DNA from: Paenibacillus sp. J5C2022
Lineage (GTDB): Bacteria > Bacillota > Bacilli > Paenibacillales > Paenibacillaceae
Assembly: GCF_025567625.1 (NCBI RefSeq)
Contig: NZ_JAOQJC010000020.1
Span: 62,001-126,000 of the forward strand
Direction of reading: 5' to 3'
Length of the DNA: 64,000 bases
Part shown: positions 45,037-53,844 of the stretch, piece by piece
Layout of the letters: each line of letters begins with the position of its first letter
Position numbering within the stretch: the first letter of the stretch is position 1
The notes under the pieces: generated by a model
The model's input: only the letters and a program-made list of their open reading frames with translations
Database searches by the model: none
Told to the model about the DNA's origin: nothing
Translations under genes and position numbers: made by a program

Positions 45037-45529
45037 CCGGTTTGAGCTGAAGGAGTGTATGTGGCATACATTGAAGAAGCGAAAAGGCCGGTTTGAGCTG
45101 AAAGAGTGTATGCGGCATACATTGAAGAAGCGAAAAGGCCGGTTTGAGCTGAAGGAGTGTATGTAGCATACATTGAAGAAGCGAAAAGGCCGGTTTGAGC
45201 TGAAAGAGTGTATGTGGCATACATTGAAGAAGCGAAAAGGCCGGTTTGAGCTGAAGGAGTGTATGTGGCATACATGGAAGAAGCGAAAAGGCCGGTTTGA
45301 GCTGAAAGAGTGTATGCGGCATACATGGAAGAAGCGAAAAGGCCGGTTTGAGCTGAAGGAGTGTATGTAGCATACATTGAAGAAGCGAAAAGGCCGGTTT
45401 GAGCTGAAGGAGTGTATGCGGCATACATGGAAGAAGCGAAAAGGCCGGTTTGAGCTGAAAGAGTGTATGCGGCATACATTGAAGAAGCGAAAAGGCCGGT
45501 TTGAGCTGAAGGAGTGTATGTGGCATACG
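45037..45529. repeat. Tandem array: ten copies of a 51-bp unit with an internal palindrome
   Basis: CCGGTTTGAGCTGAA recurs at 45037, 45088, 45139, 45190, 45241, 45292, 45343, 45394, 45445 and 45496: a constant 51-bp period, the tenth copy cut short. Each unit contains TGTATG-NNG-CATACA, a 6-bp inverted repeat. Variable positions are few (G/A, three sites). Both strands stay open in some frames because 51 is a multiple of three, but two units carry a TAG on the plus strand. It lies in the 3' region of nagZ; the 601-bp interval 45026-45626 contains only this and a terminator. Confidence 0.95.
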
Positions 45530-45563
45530 CTAGAGCATAGGTGAGAACAGCTGAAAACAAAGT

Positions 45564-45617
45564 AAGGATGCGAGAGGTGAGGCTAGACGATAGCTCACCA
45601 TTCAGCATCCTTTTTTT
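45564..45617 (+). terminator. Rho-independent terminator after the repeat array
   Basis: AAGGATGC (45564-45571) pairs with GCATCCTT (45605-45612), with an inner GGTGAG/CTCACC stem, and runs into TTTTTTT (45611-45617). Confidence 0.75.
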
Positions 45618-45626
45618 GTGGCTTAT

Positions 45627-46766
45627 TCATCGGACGAAGTTGTCGAAGGTAAGGTCGTGCAAGATGTAAGCGAGGAAGAAGATGACGCAAGGGTTCTCGT
45701 AATGGTGCTGGATATGAAGCAGCTGCTGGTAATATTTCTCGGCATAGTGAGGGTTGTTGCGCATCTCCAGATTGCTCTTGATGAGCGCATCGATTTTATC
45801 GGCAATGTCCACTAATTCCCCTTCATATGTATCGTCCTTCGCATGAACGATGAAATCCGTCAGCTGCGGATGGAACATGTCCGGAAGAGCGGACACAATC
45901 TGCTGCGCCACTTGCTCCTCATATTGCTTGAAGGCTTCCTGAACGATCGCCGAGGACTTCTTGATCGGTGAAGCCACATCGCCGCTTACGCCTTCTACGA
46001 TATCATGCAGAATGGCTTTGCCAAGCAGCCGATACAGATCGATAGTTTCTCTGCCGAAGCGCTCCTTCTCCAGCAAGCCATTGAACAGGGACATGGCCGC
46101 CACTCGGAAGGAATGGGTAGCGTCGTTATCCGGTATAAGATTGAAGCTGCCTCCCCACCGCTCGATCAGATCAAGATTGAGGATATGGTCAAGGAACTGG
46201 CGTACGCCTTCATTATCTTCCGACGCCTGCAACAGCCACCTGATGGAGGAGTAAGCGGAGGCGGCTAACTCCGTTCGGAGCGATTCATATTTTGTTCGGA
46301 AGTAGGGATTGCCGTCCAGCTGGTGTTCTCTCATGCAGAACAGCATCGCATCGAATGAATCGATGGCTTTGACCAGACCGCCAATATAGCTGTCATCTTC
46401 CGCATGGACGATGAATTGGGTGAAGTGAGGCCGCAGCGATCGTGATAGCCGGGATACGATATCTCTGCTTACCTCGTTCTCCAGCCTTCGGATATGTCCG
46501 ACTAATGTCGCTTCTTTCTTCGTCACATGCTTTATGGAGCCTGTCACTGTCTCGTTAAGGTCGTGGAGCAAGGCGCGGCCGATCAGATCAAGCTTGTCCA
46601 GCTCGTTGCCGCACACGTTCTCTTCAATTATTCCGATGAGTATGGCAATGGAAGCGCAGCGAAAGCTATGGCTTGCCGCGTTATCCTTGTAGCGTGGGCA
46701 ATATTCATTCCAGCGGGATACATATTGCATGCCGATTATGGCGCTTGTAAATCTGCTATTATTCAT
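45627..46766 (-). CDS. Tandem HD-domain phosphohydrolase (YfbR-like, two copies)
   Basis: 379 residues, ATG 46766 with GGGGAGG at 7-base spacing. Two HD domains in tandem: domain 1 has H33 (ASHSFRCASIAIL), H68-D69 (ALLHDLNE) and D136 (VKAIDSFDAML); domain 2 has H218 (ATHSFRVAAMSLF), H254-D255 (AILHDIVEGVSGDV) and D323 (VDIADKIDAL). The spacing of metal ligands mirrors YfbR-type 5'-nucleotidases, which dephosphorylate deoxynucleoside monophosphates. Both copies keep all ligands, so both could be active. No partner domain or signal peptide. It stands alone between two palindromic repeat arrays. Confidence 0.88.
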   Translation of the reverse strand: MNNSRFTSAIIGMQYVSRWNEYCPRYKDNAASHSFRCASIAILIGIIEENVCGNELDKLDLIGRALLHDLNETVTGSIKHVTKKEATLVGHIRRLENEVSRDIVSRLSRSLRPHFTQFIVHAEDDSYIGGLVKAIDSFDAMLFCMREHQLDGNPYFRTKYESLRTELAASAYSSIRWLLQASEDNEGVRQFLDHILNLDLIERWGGSFNLIPDNDATHSFRVAAMSLFNGLLEKERFGRETIDLYRLLGKAILHDIVEGVSGDVASPIKKSSAIVQEAFKQYEEQVAQQIVSALPDMFHPQLTDFIVHAKDDTYEGELVDIADKIDALIKSNLEMRNNPHYAEKYYQQLLHIQHHYENPCVIFFLAYILHDLTFDNFVR

Positions 46767-46868
46767 ACGGCCTTCCTCCCCATCTTAAAAACGCTATGAA
46801 CAAAACGATGCTTCATGCTATTATATTATTTATTGTTGCGAACGACTACAGATGCTTCATATTAACGT

Positions 46869-47046
46869 TTGTATGATAAATCGTATAAAATGATCGCGTT
46901 TTGCTGTGGAACAGCTGCATTTGAACGAAAAAACGTACAAAATGCTCGGATTCTAGGACAAATCAGCTGCGTTTGTATGAAAAACCGTACAAAAAATGAA
47001 AGTTAACCTTATAGGGACGAATTTTGTATGAATTATCGTATAAATT
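46869..47046. repeat. Four pseudo-palindromes at 51-52 bp spacing
   Basis: TTGTATGA-NNAA-YCGTAYAAAAT-like copies start at 46869, 46921, 46973 and 47024. The linkers between them share CAGCTGCRTTTG. The interval 46767-47071 is otherwise empty. The last copy ends 25 bp before the transporter start. Confidence 0.75.
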
Positions 47047-47071
47047 GGGCTGTAGAGAGGGGGGGATGATG

Positions 47072-48052
47072 ATGAGAAGGTTTGGGCTTGCGTTCAATGA
47101 CTGGTTCGAAAAATGGATGTTTCTGATCATCCCTTGCTCGCTGGTAGCCGGATTTCTGTCAGCTCCGGTACTCCAGCGATTCGTCGATTGGATACCGTTC
47201 CTGTTCGCCTACGTGACATTGACGATGGCGATCGGATGCGGGCTGGGGCAGTTGAGAGAGGTCATGAAGAAGCCAGGCATAATGGGGCTGACATTTCTCA
47301 TTGCGCATATCGTATCGCCGTTCATCGCTTACTGGATGGGCGTTCTGCTGTTCGGTACGGATTCGCCATATGTGATCGGGCTGGTATTGTTCACGATCAT
47401 TCCGCTGGGGGTATCGACGGTGCTCTGGGTCGGCATGTCGGGCGGCAGCGTTCCCCTCATACTGGCGATGGTCGTCCTGGATTCCATGCTCAGCCCGCTG
47501 GTTGTGCCGGCGGGAATCGCCTTCCTGTTCGATACGGCGGTTGAAGTGGAAGCGGGACCGCTTATGCTGGACTTGACGATACTGATCGTGCTTCCTACGA
47601 TCGTCGGAATCGCACTCTATGAACTAACCGGCGGGAAAATACAGGCCAAGGTAAAGCCGTATACGGCTCCCGTGTCCAAGCTGTGCTTCGCTGCCGTCGT
47701 TACGCTTAATGCATCGGCGATTGCGCCGTACATGCACGAGCTGAAGGGGGATATGCTTACGCTCGTGCCGCTCGTTATCGCGCTGGTCGGCATCTGTTAT
47801 GCACTCGGCTATTTGCCGGCAAGGATGCTGCGTGTCGATCGCGAACAGCTGGTGACCGTATCGTTCGCGGCGGGGATGCGCAACATTTCGCTGGGTACGG
47901 TGCTTGCACTCGGCTACTTCAGTCCATTGGCTGCTGTCCCCGTCGTGCTGTCGATTCTCATTCAGCAGCCGCTGGCAACATTGCATCATTATGTTTTACA
48001 AAAACTTCACAATAGGAACACTAGCCAAAGAATGAGCCGAAATGTACGATAG
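47072..48052 (+). CDS. Bile acid:sodium symporter-like (BASS) transporter
   Basis: 326 residues. Three consecutive ATGs (47066, 47069, 47072) follow a GAGAGGGGGGG site; 47072 gives the best spacing. About ten hydrophobic segments, among them FLIIPCSLVAGFLSAPVL, FLFAYVTLTMAIGCGLGQL, IGLVLFTIIPLGVSTVLWVG and the late SFAAGMRNISLGTVLALGYF, which is a BASS hallmark. Members move organic acids or other anions with sodium; the substrate here is unknown. The phoR gene starts 29 bp downstream, so the two may be co-transcribed, which would place this transporter under the same control as the phosphate sensor. Four palindromes just upstream may act as operators. Confidence 0.82.
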   Translation: MRRFGLAFNDWFEKWMFLIIPCSLVAGFLSAPVLQRFVDWIPFLFAYVTLTMAIGCGLGQLREVMKKPGIMGLTFLIAHIVSPFIAYWMGVLLFGTDSPYVIGLVLFTIIPLGVSTVLWVGMSGGSVPLILAMVVLDSMLSPLVVPAGIAFLFDTAVEVEAGPLMLDLTILIVLPTIVGIALYELTGGKIQAKVKPYTAPVSKLCFAAVVTLNASAIAPYMHELKGDMLTLVPLVIALVGICYALGYLPARMLRVDREQLVTVSFAAGMRNISLGTVLALGYFSPLAAVPVVLSILIQQPLATLHHYVLQKLHNRNTSQRMSRNVR

Positions 48053-48081
48053 ACGTTGTTGCAGGATAAGGGGTGATACAC

Positions 48082-49857
48082 TTGAACAGCTTTCGAACCC
48101 GACTAACGGTCATTATTATTGCCATGATCGCTTTGTCCGTTACCGCTTCCGGATTGTTCATGATGAAGACGTTCAAAGAGAATCATATTAATGCGCTGCA
48201 GGACAATATGGTGCGCGAGATGCAGTTCATTGCGGCGAAGATGGAGTGGCGTACAGGCGACAGCCAGTCTGTGCTCGACTATTATACGCAAGAAGCTGCC
48301 GAGCTCAAGCATTTCACTGAAGCGAGGGTTACGTTCATCCGCAATGACGGTGTCGTCATCGGAGATTCGGATTACGATGCCGGCAAGATGGACAACCATT
48401 ACGAGAGGGAAGAAGTGCAAGGAGCTATCAAGAACGGTGTAGGCCGCTCCATCCGGAAGAGCGACACGGTCAATCAGAGCATGATGTATGTAGCGATACC
48501 GATCGAGCAAATTCCGACGGAGAAGCCGTACATTATTAGACTCGCCGTTACACTGGACGAGGTTGACCGTTCGGTTGCGCGACTGACGATGGTGCTGGCG
48601 GGCGGCTTGCTCATTCTGTTCGTCATTGCCGCTCTGATCAGCTATCGCATCGCTCTCAGCATGACCAGACCGCTGGAGCAGATTACGAAGGTAGCGAAGC
48701 GGATCAAAAATATGGATTACCGGGCGCGTGTCAAAGTAACGAAGCAGGACGAGATCGGGGAGCTGGGCACGGCGATCAACGCGATGGCGGACAGCTTGCA
48801 AGTGCAGATGGGACGCATCAAGCAAAATGAGAGCCAACTGCAAAGCGTCCTTGCCAATATGATTAACGGCGTCGTCATGATCGATGCCAGCGGCACAGTA
48901 TTGCTGATGAACCGGAGAGCGGAGGAGGTGCTGGGCTTCTCGGCGCGCGAGTTGGTCGGCCGGCACTACTCGGATGCGAAGCAGCAATACGAGCTGTCGC
49001 AGATTATTAAAGAAGCGTTCCAGACGAGACAGCATCTGAAGGAAGAGGTTACCTTCTATTATCCCGAGGAACGGCTGCTGGAGTTGAATCTTGTGCCCAT
49101 CAGCCAAGGCGGACAGGAGTTCAGCGGCATACTGCTCGTGCTTCAGGACGTCTCGGCGATTCGCCGGTTGGAGCGGATGAGAAGCGAATTCGTCGCCAAC
49201 GTATCGCATGAGCTCAAGACGCCGATTGCCGCTGTCAAAGGCTTCGCGGAGACGCTGCTTGGCGGCGCGGTGAAAGATGAAGAGACGGCCAGCTCTTTCC
49301 TGAAAATCATCTATGATGAGAGCGACCGGCTGAACCGTCTGATCGGAGACATACTGGAATTGTCCAAGATCGAATCGCGCCGTGTGCCGCTGCTCTTCTC
49401 GCCTGTGGAGCTTGAAGGCTTCGTGGACAAAACATTGACCTTGCTGGAAGCCGAAGCGAACCGGAAAGGGATTCAACTGCATCAAAAAGTGGAGTCCGGC
49501 CTGTTCGTAGAAGCGGACGAAGATCGGCTAAGGCAAATCATCATGAATCTGCTGTCCAACGGCATCAATTATACGATGGAGGGCGGGCGCGTATCGATCG
49601 ATATTCATGCGCTCAACGACGACCTGATCCGGATGAAAATATCCGATACCGGAATCGGCATCCCGAAGAAGGACCTGCCGCGCATCTTCGAGCGCTTCTA
49701 TCGGGTGGATAAGGCGCGCTCACGCAGCTCAGGCGGAACGGGTCTTGGCTTGTCCATCGTGAAGCATCTGGTAGAGCTGCACAAAGGAACGATTACCGTA
49801 GAGAGTACAGTTGGCGTAGGTACGACCTTTACGATTGATTTACCGGTCATTCAGTAG
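48082..49857 (+). CDS. phoR: Phosphate sensor histidine kinase PhoR
   Basis: 591 residues; TTG 48082 lies 8 bases after AAGGGG, while GTG 48073 overlaps that site. Two membrane segments (LTVIIIAMIALSVTASGLFM and MVLAGGLLILFVIAALISYR) flank an extracytoplasmic sensor of about 130 residues. Then HAMP, PAS (LQSVLANMINGVVMIDASG; LMNRRAEEVLGFSARELVG), HisKA with FVANVSHELKTPIAAVKGFA and HATPase motifs NLLSNGINYTMEGG, DTGIGIPKKDLPRIFERFYR and GGTGLGLSIVKHLV. This is the PhoR architecture. It senses phosphate limitation and phosphorylates PhoP. Unusually, phoR precedes phoP, with 163 bp between them. Confidence 0.88.
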   Translation: MNSFRTRLTVIIIAMIALSVTASGLFMMKTFKENHINALQDNMVREMQFIAAKMEWRTGDSQSVLDYYTQEAAELKHFTEARVTFIRNDGVVIGDSDYDAGKMDNHYEREEVQGAIKNGVGRSIRKSDTVNQSMMYVAIPIEQIPTEKPYIIRLAVTLDEVDRSVARLTMVLAGGLLILFVIAALISYRIALSMTRPLEQITKVAKRIKNMDYRARVKVTKQDEIGELGTAINAMADSLQVQMGRIKQNESQLQSVLANMINGVVMIDASGTVLLMNRRAEEVLGFSARELVGRHYSDAKQQYELSQIIKEAFQTRQHLKEEVTFYYPEERLLELNLVPISQGGQEFSGILLVLQDVSAIRRLERMRSEFVANVSHELKTPIAAVKGFAETLLGGAVKDEETASSFLKIIYDESDRLNRLIGDILELSKIESRRVPLLFSPVELEGFVDKTLTLLEAEANRKGIQLHQKVESGLFVEADEDRLRQIIMNLLSNGINYTMEGGRVSIDIHALNDDLIRMKISDTGIGIPKKDLPRIFERFYRVDKARSRSSGGTGLGLSIVKHLVELHKGTITVESTVGVGTTFTIDLPVIQ

Positions 49858-49916
49858 ACTGTAACGATCGGCCAGCTTCATCCGGAATGTGGAATTGGGG
49901 ACTGGCATTAAAAAGG

Positions 49917-49946
49917 TTTACCTATTCTTCATGAATCCATGGTAAA
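49917..49946. promoter_or_regulatory. 30-bp operator-like palindrome upstream of phoP
   Basis: TTTACC-N5-TTCATGAA-N5-GGTAAA is symmetric about 49931/49932. Each strand therefore reads TTTACC-N5-TTCATG, spaced like PhoP half-sites. It lies 74 bp before the phoP start. A weak TTGTTG-N18-TATAGA promoter (49950-49979) follows it. Confidence 0.5.
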
Positions 49947-50020
49947 CTATTGTTGGCTTTACTTATAGAAACCGCGAGAGGCTATTCGTACGAATTGCCT
50001 CTTATCAGTTGGAGGTCATC

Positions 50021-50740
50021 ATGTCGCATAAAATTTTAGTCGTTGAAGATGAGCCCACATTAGCGAGACTGCTATCCTACAATCTTAGCCAGGAAGGCTA
50101 CGAGACGACCGTCATTGATCACGGCGGAGAAGGGCTGCAGGCTGCATTGCAGCGCAACTTCGACCTGATCGTTTTGGATATTATGCTGCCCGGCATGAAC
50201 GGATTTGAAGTGTTGAACCGGCTGCGCCAGAACGGGGTGCGCACACCGGTGATTATTCTGACGGCTCGCAATGCGGAAGAGGAGGTCGTGCAGGGATTGA
50301 AGCACGGCGCCGATGACTACATTACGAAGCCGTTCGGCGTTGCGGAGCTGCTGGCTCGCGTGTCGGCCGTGCTGCGACGCACCCAGCAGGATGAGGCGGA
50401 GCCTGTCGTGACGAACGAGAAGGTCATTACGGCGGGAGAATTATCCATCTATCCGGAGAAATACGAGGTGATCGTCCACGGCGAACCGATTCCGCTGCGG
50501 CCGAAGGAGTTCGAGGTGCTGCTGTATCTGGTGCAGCGTCCAGGCATGGTCATTACCCGCGACGATCTGATGAATGTCGTGTGGGGATTCGATTACATCG
50601 GAGGACAGCGTACGGTCGATGTGCATGTCAGCTCATTGCGCAAGAAGCTGGAGCTCGGCCAGCAGTCCGTTCAGATTGAATCCATCCGAGGCGTCGGCTA
50701 CAAGCTCGTGATGCCGAAGAAGCTCTCAAGTCCGAAGTGA
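50021..50740 (+). CDS. phoP: Phosphate response regulator PhoP (OmpR family)
   Basis: 239 residues; ATG 50021 after GGAGGT. Receiver domain with ILVVEDEPTLARLL, D53 in LIVLDIMLPGMNGFEVL and the lysine in YITKPFG. The C-terminal winged helix has LRPKEFEVLLYLVQRPGMVI and GGQRTVDVHVSSLRKKLELG. OmpR-type regulator with best resemblance to PhoP; the adjacent PhoR-like kinase and the downstream pst genes support the name. It would bind direct TTAACA-like repeats at 11-bp spacing, which occur at three promoters in this window. A perfect 16-bp stem terminator contains its stop codon. Confidence 0.9.
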   Translation: MSHKILVVEDEPTLARLLSYNLSQEGYETTVIDHGGEGLQAALQRNFDLIVLDIMLPGMNGFEVLNRLRQNGVRTPVIILTARNAEEEVVQGLKHGADDYITKPFGVAELLARVSAVLRRTQQDEAEPVVTNEKVITAGELSIYPEKYEVIVHGEPIPLRPKEFEVLLYLVQRPGMVITRDDLMNVVWGFDYIGGQRTVDVHVSSLRKKLELGQQSVQIESIRGVGYKLVMPKKLSSPK

Positions 50741-50764
50741 CGGACTTGAGAGCTTCTTTTATTT
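50719..50764. terminator. Strong terminator shared by phoP and the convergent AraC gene
   Basis: A perfect 16-bp stem (50719-50734 with 50741-50756) with a 6-base loop containing the phoP stop, followed by TTTTATTT. The minus-strand gene ends at 50759, inside the tail, so the structure probably serves both directions. Confidence 0.9.
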
Positions 50765-51625
50765 GGGCTGCCAGGACAGCATTTTGCGCTGGAACTGCTT
50801 GGGCGAGCAGTCGTTGTATTTTTTGAACATCTTGTAGAAGTGGGCCATATTCGGCATGCCAATCTCTTCGCCGACCTGCGAGATGCTGAGATCCTTCGTC
50901 AGCAGTATGCGTTCCGCCCACTTCACCTTCCGGTAGTTGACATATTCCGTGAAGGACATGCCGATCGCCTTCTTGAAGTACTTGACGAAATAATAATAGC
51001 TCATATTGGCGATGCGGCACACTTCCTCCACCTGGATACGATCTGTCAAATGATTCTCCACATAGTCCAGCACGGGCTTCAAGCGAACGGTATCGAAGCT
51101 GTCCTGCTCCATCAGAACCTTGCGGTGGTCGTTGCGAAGCAGAATCAGCAGAATTTGCTTGATCAGAATGCTGACCGCGAGCTCGTAGCCCCTCTCCTTG
51201 TGCGTAGCCTCGTTCAAAATCTGCTGCATGCATGCGGCGGTCCCGCGCCGCGCCTCCTCGTTGTCCCGATAGATGTAATTCGCCTTGCTGAGCGGCGTAT
51301 GGGTCTCCGAGAAGTAGCGCATATAAGGGATGGAGCCATGATCGAAGAACTGCTCCAGATCGAACTGAAGCACAATATAATCCAGCTCGTTAAAGCTGCG
51401 GTCGCGATGCAGCTCATGCGCCCCGACGATGACGATGTCGCCCGGCTTAAGCAGGAACACTTCGTCCATCAGGCAGAGCTCCAGCTTGCCATGCAGCACG
51501 AGCAGCAGTTCCAGCTGCTTGTGATAATGCCAATGAATATAGTCGGACTGATTGCGTCTCGAGCGAAATGTGCGCAGAGACAATAGCGGATTCTCGTAGC
51601 GCACCTTCTCGTTGTAAGCTTCCAT
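50759..51625 (-). CDS. AraC-family transcriptional regulator with cupin domain
   Basis: 288 residues, ATG 51625 with GGAGGGA upstream. N-terminal cupin-like sensor (WHYHKQLELLLVLHGKLELC; FLLKPGDIVIVGAHELHRDR) and C-terminal double helix-turn-helix (IQVEEVCRIANMSYYYFVKY; ISQVGEEIGMPNMAHFYKMF; SPKQFQRK). Family members bind sugars or related small molecules and activate catabolic genes. It lies 25 bp downstream of a second AraC gene on the same strand, so the two form a pair. Neither has an obvious target gene next to it. Confidence 0.92.
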   Translation of the reverse strand: MEAYNEKVRYENPLLSLRTFRSRRNQSDYIHWHYHKQLELLLVLHGKLELCLMDEVFLLKPGDIVIVGAHELHRDRSFNELDYIVLQFDLEQFFDHGSIPYMRYFSETHTPLSKANYIYRDNEEARRGTAACMQQILNEATHKERGYELAVSILIKQILLILLRNDHRKVLMEQDSFDTVRLKPVLDYVENHLTDRIQVEEVCRIANMSYYYFVKYFKKAIGMSFTEYVNYRKVKWAERILLTKDLSISQVGEEIGMPNMAHFYKMFKKYNDCSPKQFQRKMLSWQPK

Positions 51626-51650
51626 TCCTGCTTCCCTCCATCCAAGCCCA

Positions 51651-52484
51651 TTACTTCAATCCGTGTATTCGCTTGAATTGATCCGGGCTCATCCCCTCCA
51701 GGCGCTTGAAGACGGAGCTGTAGTAGCTGGCAGACTCGAAGCCGACGCGTTCTGCCACCTCGTACAGCCGAATGCCGCCCTCACGGAACATCAATTCCTT
51801 GCTCCGGTTAATTCGTTCCCGGTTCATATATTCCATCGGCCGCATATGAAGCGCCCGCTTGAACAACTGGCACAAGTATTGCGGCGTGACCGCGATATGG
51901 TCAGCCAGCTCCTTGATCGTGACCGGCTGGTCATAGTGACGTTCCATATATTGCAATACGGGTCTAAGCTTCGCGTAACCCCATTCCGCCGCCTGAGAGC
52001 CGGGGCCGGTCGTCTTCAACAACTCCAGCAGCAGCGTGTAGAGGAGCTGGGAATAGTCGATCCCGCCATAGTCCTTGCCGGCTTGCGTCATATTATAGAT
52101 ATCGCCGATTAGCGAGGCAATCCGTTCCGGCTCCGACACATGATGAATGCCTGTGCCTGCCAGACCTGCCCGCTGCAGCAGCGGAGAAGCGAGACTGCCC
52201 CGGAAGCTGATCCAATAGACGTCCCAATCCCCTTCTACAGCGAAGTACGCATGGGGCTCGTGCGGATAGAGGCAGAATCCTTGGCCGGGTGAGATCGTCC
52301 ATTCCCTGTCTCCAGCCTGAAGCTTGCCCCTTCCGGATACGGTCTGCAGCCATTGATAATCGGGATGGCCGTTCTCCCGATACGTGGTCTCTTGATGGTC
52401 CCAGTGACCGACGCTGACCAGATAGACGGGCAAGCGCTCGTCCAATTCCGTCAATGTGGGAAATGCTCTGAAATCCAAGCGCAC
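51651..52484 (-). CDS. AraC-family transcriptional regulator with cupin domain
   Basis: 277 residues, GTG start at 52484 after AAAGGGG. Cupin-like N-terminus (YQWLQTVSGRGKLQAGDREW; GQGFCLYPHEPHAYFAV) and C-terminal AraC domain (VTIKELADHIAVTPQYLCQL; RLYEVAERVGFESASYYSSV; SPDQFKRIH). It may form a sensory pair with the AraC gene downstream. It is divergent from the CBS-chemoreceptor gene, and the 144-bp space between them holds a PhoP-type repeat, so phosphate control of this regulator is also conceivable (inference). Confidence 0.92.
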   Translation of the reverse strand: MRLDFRAFPTLTELDERLPVYLVSVGHWDHQETTYRENGHPDYQWLQTVSGRGKLQAGDREWTISPGQGFCLYPHEPHAYFAVEGDWDVYWISFRGSLASPLLQRAGLAGTGIHHVSEPERIASLIGDIYNMTQAGKDYGGIDYSQLLYTLLLELLKTTGPGSQAAEWGYAKLRPVLQYMERHYDQPVTIKELADHIAVTPQYLCQLFKRALHMRPMEYMNRERINRSKELMFREGGIRLYEVAERVGFESASYYSSVFKRLEGMSPDQFKRIHGLK

Positions 52485-52559
52485 TTGCCCCTTTCTTTGC
52501 GGCTGCCCGGTTGTCTCGACAAGATGGTTTCATTATAGCATAATCCGCTCCTTCACATT

Positions 52560-52587
52560 TTAACATTGCGTTTACATTGCGTTGCCA
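52560..52587 (+). promoter_or_regulatory. PhoP-box-like direct repeats before the CBS-chemoreceptor gene
   Basis: TTAACA (52560), TTTACA (52571) and TTGCCA (52582) at exact 11-bp spacing, two of them linked by the same TTGCG. A TATAGT element follows at 52608-52613. Confidence 0.65.
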
Positions 52588-52628
52588 CTGGGATGATTCT
52601 TAGGTCCTATAGTAACAATTAGATAGGA

Positions 52629-53837
52629 ATGGAAAATCAATTGGAAGGGTGTGGGCTGGTGGCTGCAACGATTGTGGAGAGAGCAAGGGAGCAGAGTTCG
52701 ATCGATGCGGCAGCTCGGGACACGATAGCGACGACATCCATGAACGGGAGACTGCGGGAGCATGTGCAAGAGGTTCCTGCAGTCCCTGCCGAACTGACCT
52801 GCAGAGAAGCCATTGCTGTATTTCGCCGGAACGGACATAGCGAGTGTATTGTTATAGCCGACGAACGACGAAGACCGATCGGTATGTTGATGAGAAATAA
52901 ATTTTACTTGAAGCTGGGCCACCGGTTCAGCGCGGATCTCTATTATGAGAAGCCGGTTACGCATCTGGCGGATGCTTCCCCCCTTGTCGTGGATGCGTCC
53001 ATGCCGCCACAAGCCGTCATTGACATGGCGCTGAGCAGGAGCGACGACACGATCTACGATTGCGTTATCGTCACCCATGGGGAGAGGGTGGTTGGAGCGC
53101 TCACGATGTCCCATATGCTTAAGCTGTCGCAGGAGCTTCAGCAAGAGGCGATGGAAGAGCAGATGCGCGTCGTTGCTTCTGTGGTTACCCGAATGAACGA
53201 GATTGAGCAAGGCATCAGCAGCGTGCAGCATTCCAGTGTGCAAGGCGAAGAAGCGTCCGTCGAGATGGTGGACTTGACTCTCTCGGGCAAGAACGGGCTG
53301 GACAAGATGACGGAAGCATTCCGCCAGATGGCAGCCAGCTCCGTCCTGCAAGAGGCGAACATGAAGGAGCTGATGAGCGAAGTGGGCTCCATCAGCGGCG
53401 TATCGCGGCTAATCAAGGATCTGGCGGAGCAGAGCAATCTGCTGGCGATCAACGCTTCTATTGAGGCAGCGCGCGCCGGCGAGCACGGCAAGGGCTTCGC
53501 TGTCGTGGCAAGCGAGGTGATGAAGCTGGCGAGCGAGACGAAGCGGTCGGCGACGGCCATTACCTCAACGACGGAAGCGATTGTAAAGGCGATTGGAGAA
53601 ACGGCGCAGATCGTGGAGCAGGGCAGAGAAATAACCGCGAGCAGTGAGGCGCATGTGCGGGATACGGAGCATATTTTCAACGGATTGTTCAAGGCGGCGG
53701 CCGGCAATCGGAGCGGACAGAAGGAGATCAGAGAGCTGTCGGACCGTGCCCATCGCCATTCCTGTCATGTAGCGGAGGAGATGGAGGGGCTCTATCGTTC
53801 CTATCGGCAAGGATTGCAAATCGATGATCGCATATAG
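52629..53837 (+). CDS. Cytosolic CBS-domain methyl-accepting chemotaxis-type signalling protein
   Basis: 402 residues from ATG 52629; GTG 52659, 9 bases after GGAAGGG, is a good alternative start. There are no membrane segments. Residues about 50-170 form a CBS-like pair ([75 protein letters not shown]). The rest is a chemoreceptor coiled coil with the hairpin tip [20 protein letters not shown] near residue 275, the CheA/CheW contact. No HAMP. A soluble receptor that may read a nucleotide or other cytosolic ligand through the CBS pair. The same CBS arrangement occurs in the GGDEF protein encoded at 58527. PhoP-like repeats precede it and the pst operon follows. Confidence 0.85.
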   Translation: MENQLEGCGLVAATIVERAREQSSIDAAARDTIATTSMNGRLREHVQEVPAVPAELTCREAIAVFRRNGHSECIVIADERRRPIGMLMRNKFYLKLGHRFSADLYYEKPVTHLADASPLVVDASMPPQAVIDMALSRSDDTIYDCVIVTHGERVVGALTMSHMLKLSQELQQEAMEEQMRVVASVVTRMNEIEQGISSVQHSSVQGEEASVEMVDLTLSGKNGLDKMTEAFRQMAASSVLQEANMKELMSEVGSISGVSRLIKDLAEQSNLLAINASIEAARAGEHGKGFAVVASEVMKLASETKRSATAITSTTEAIVKAIGETAQIVEQGREITASSEAHVRDTEHIFNGLFKAAAGNRSGQKEIRELSDRAHRHSCHVAEEMEGLYRSYRQGLQIDDRI

Positions 53838-53844
53838 CATTTTT

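Noticed and set aside
45173-45370. Plus-strand 17-residue repeat protein in the same array
   Set aside because: TAG codons in two units interrupt it and no start signal fits.
45037-45529. CRISPR array
   Set aside because: Units are contiguous and nearly identical over their full 51 bp; there are no unique spacers and no cas genes.
44757-45608. Long minus-strand frame through the 51-bp repeats with a 17-residue repeated motif
   Set aside because: It runs antisense into nagZ, has no good ribosome site, and exists because the repeat period is a multiple of three. Two other frames are similarly open.
48103-49485. Minus-strand 460-codon frame
   Set aside because: Shadow of phoR; the plus strand carries complete HAMP, PAS and kinase motifs.
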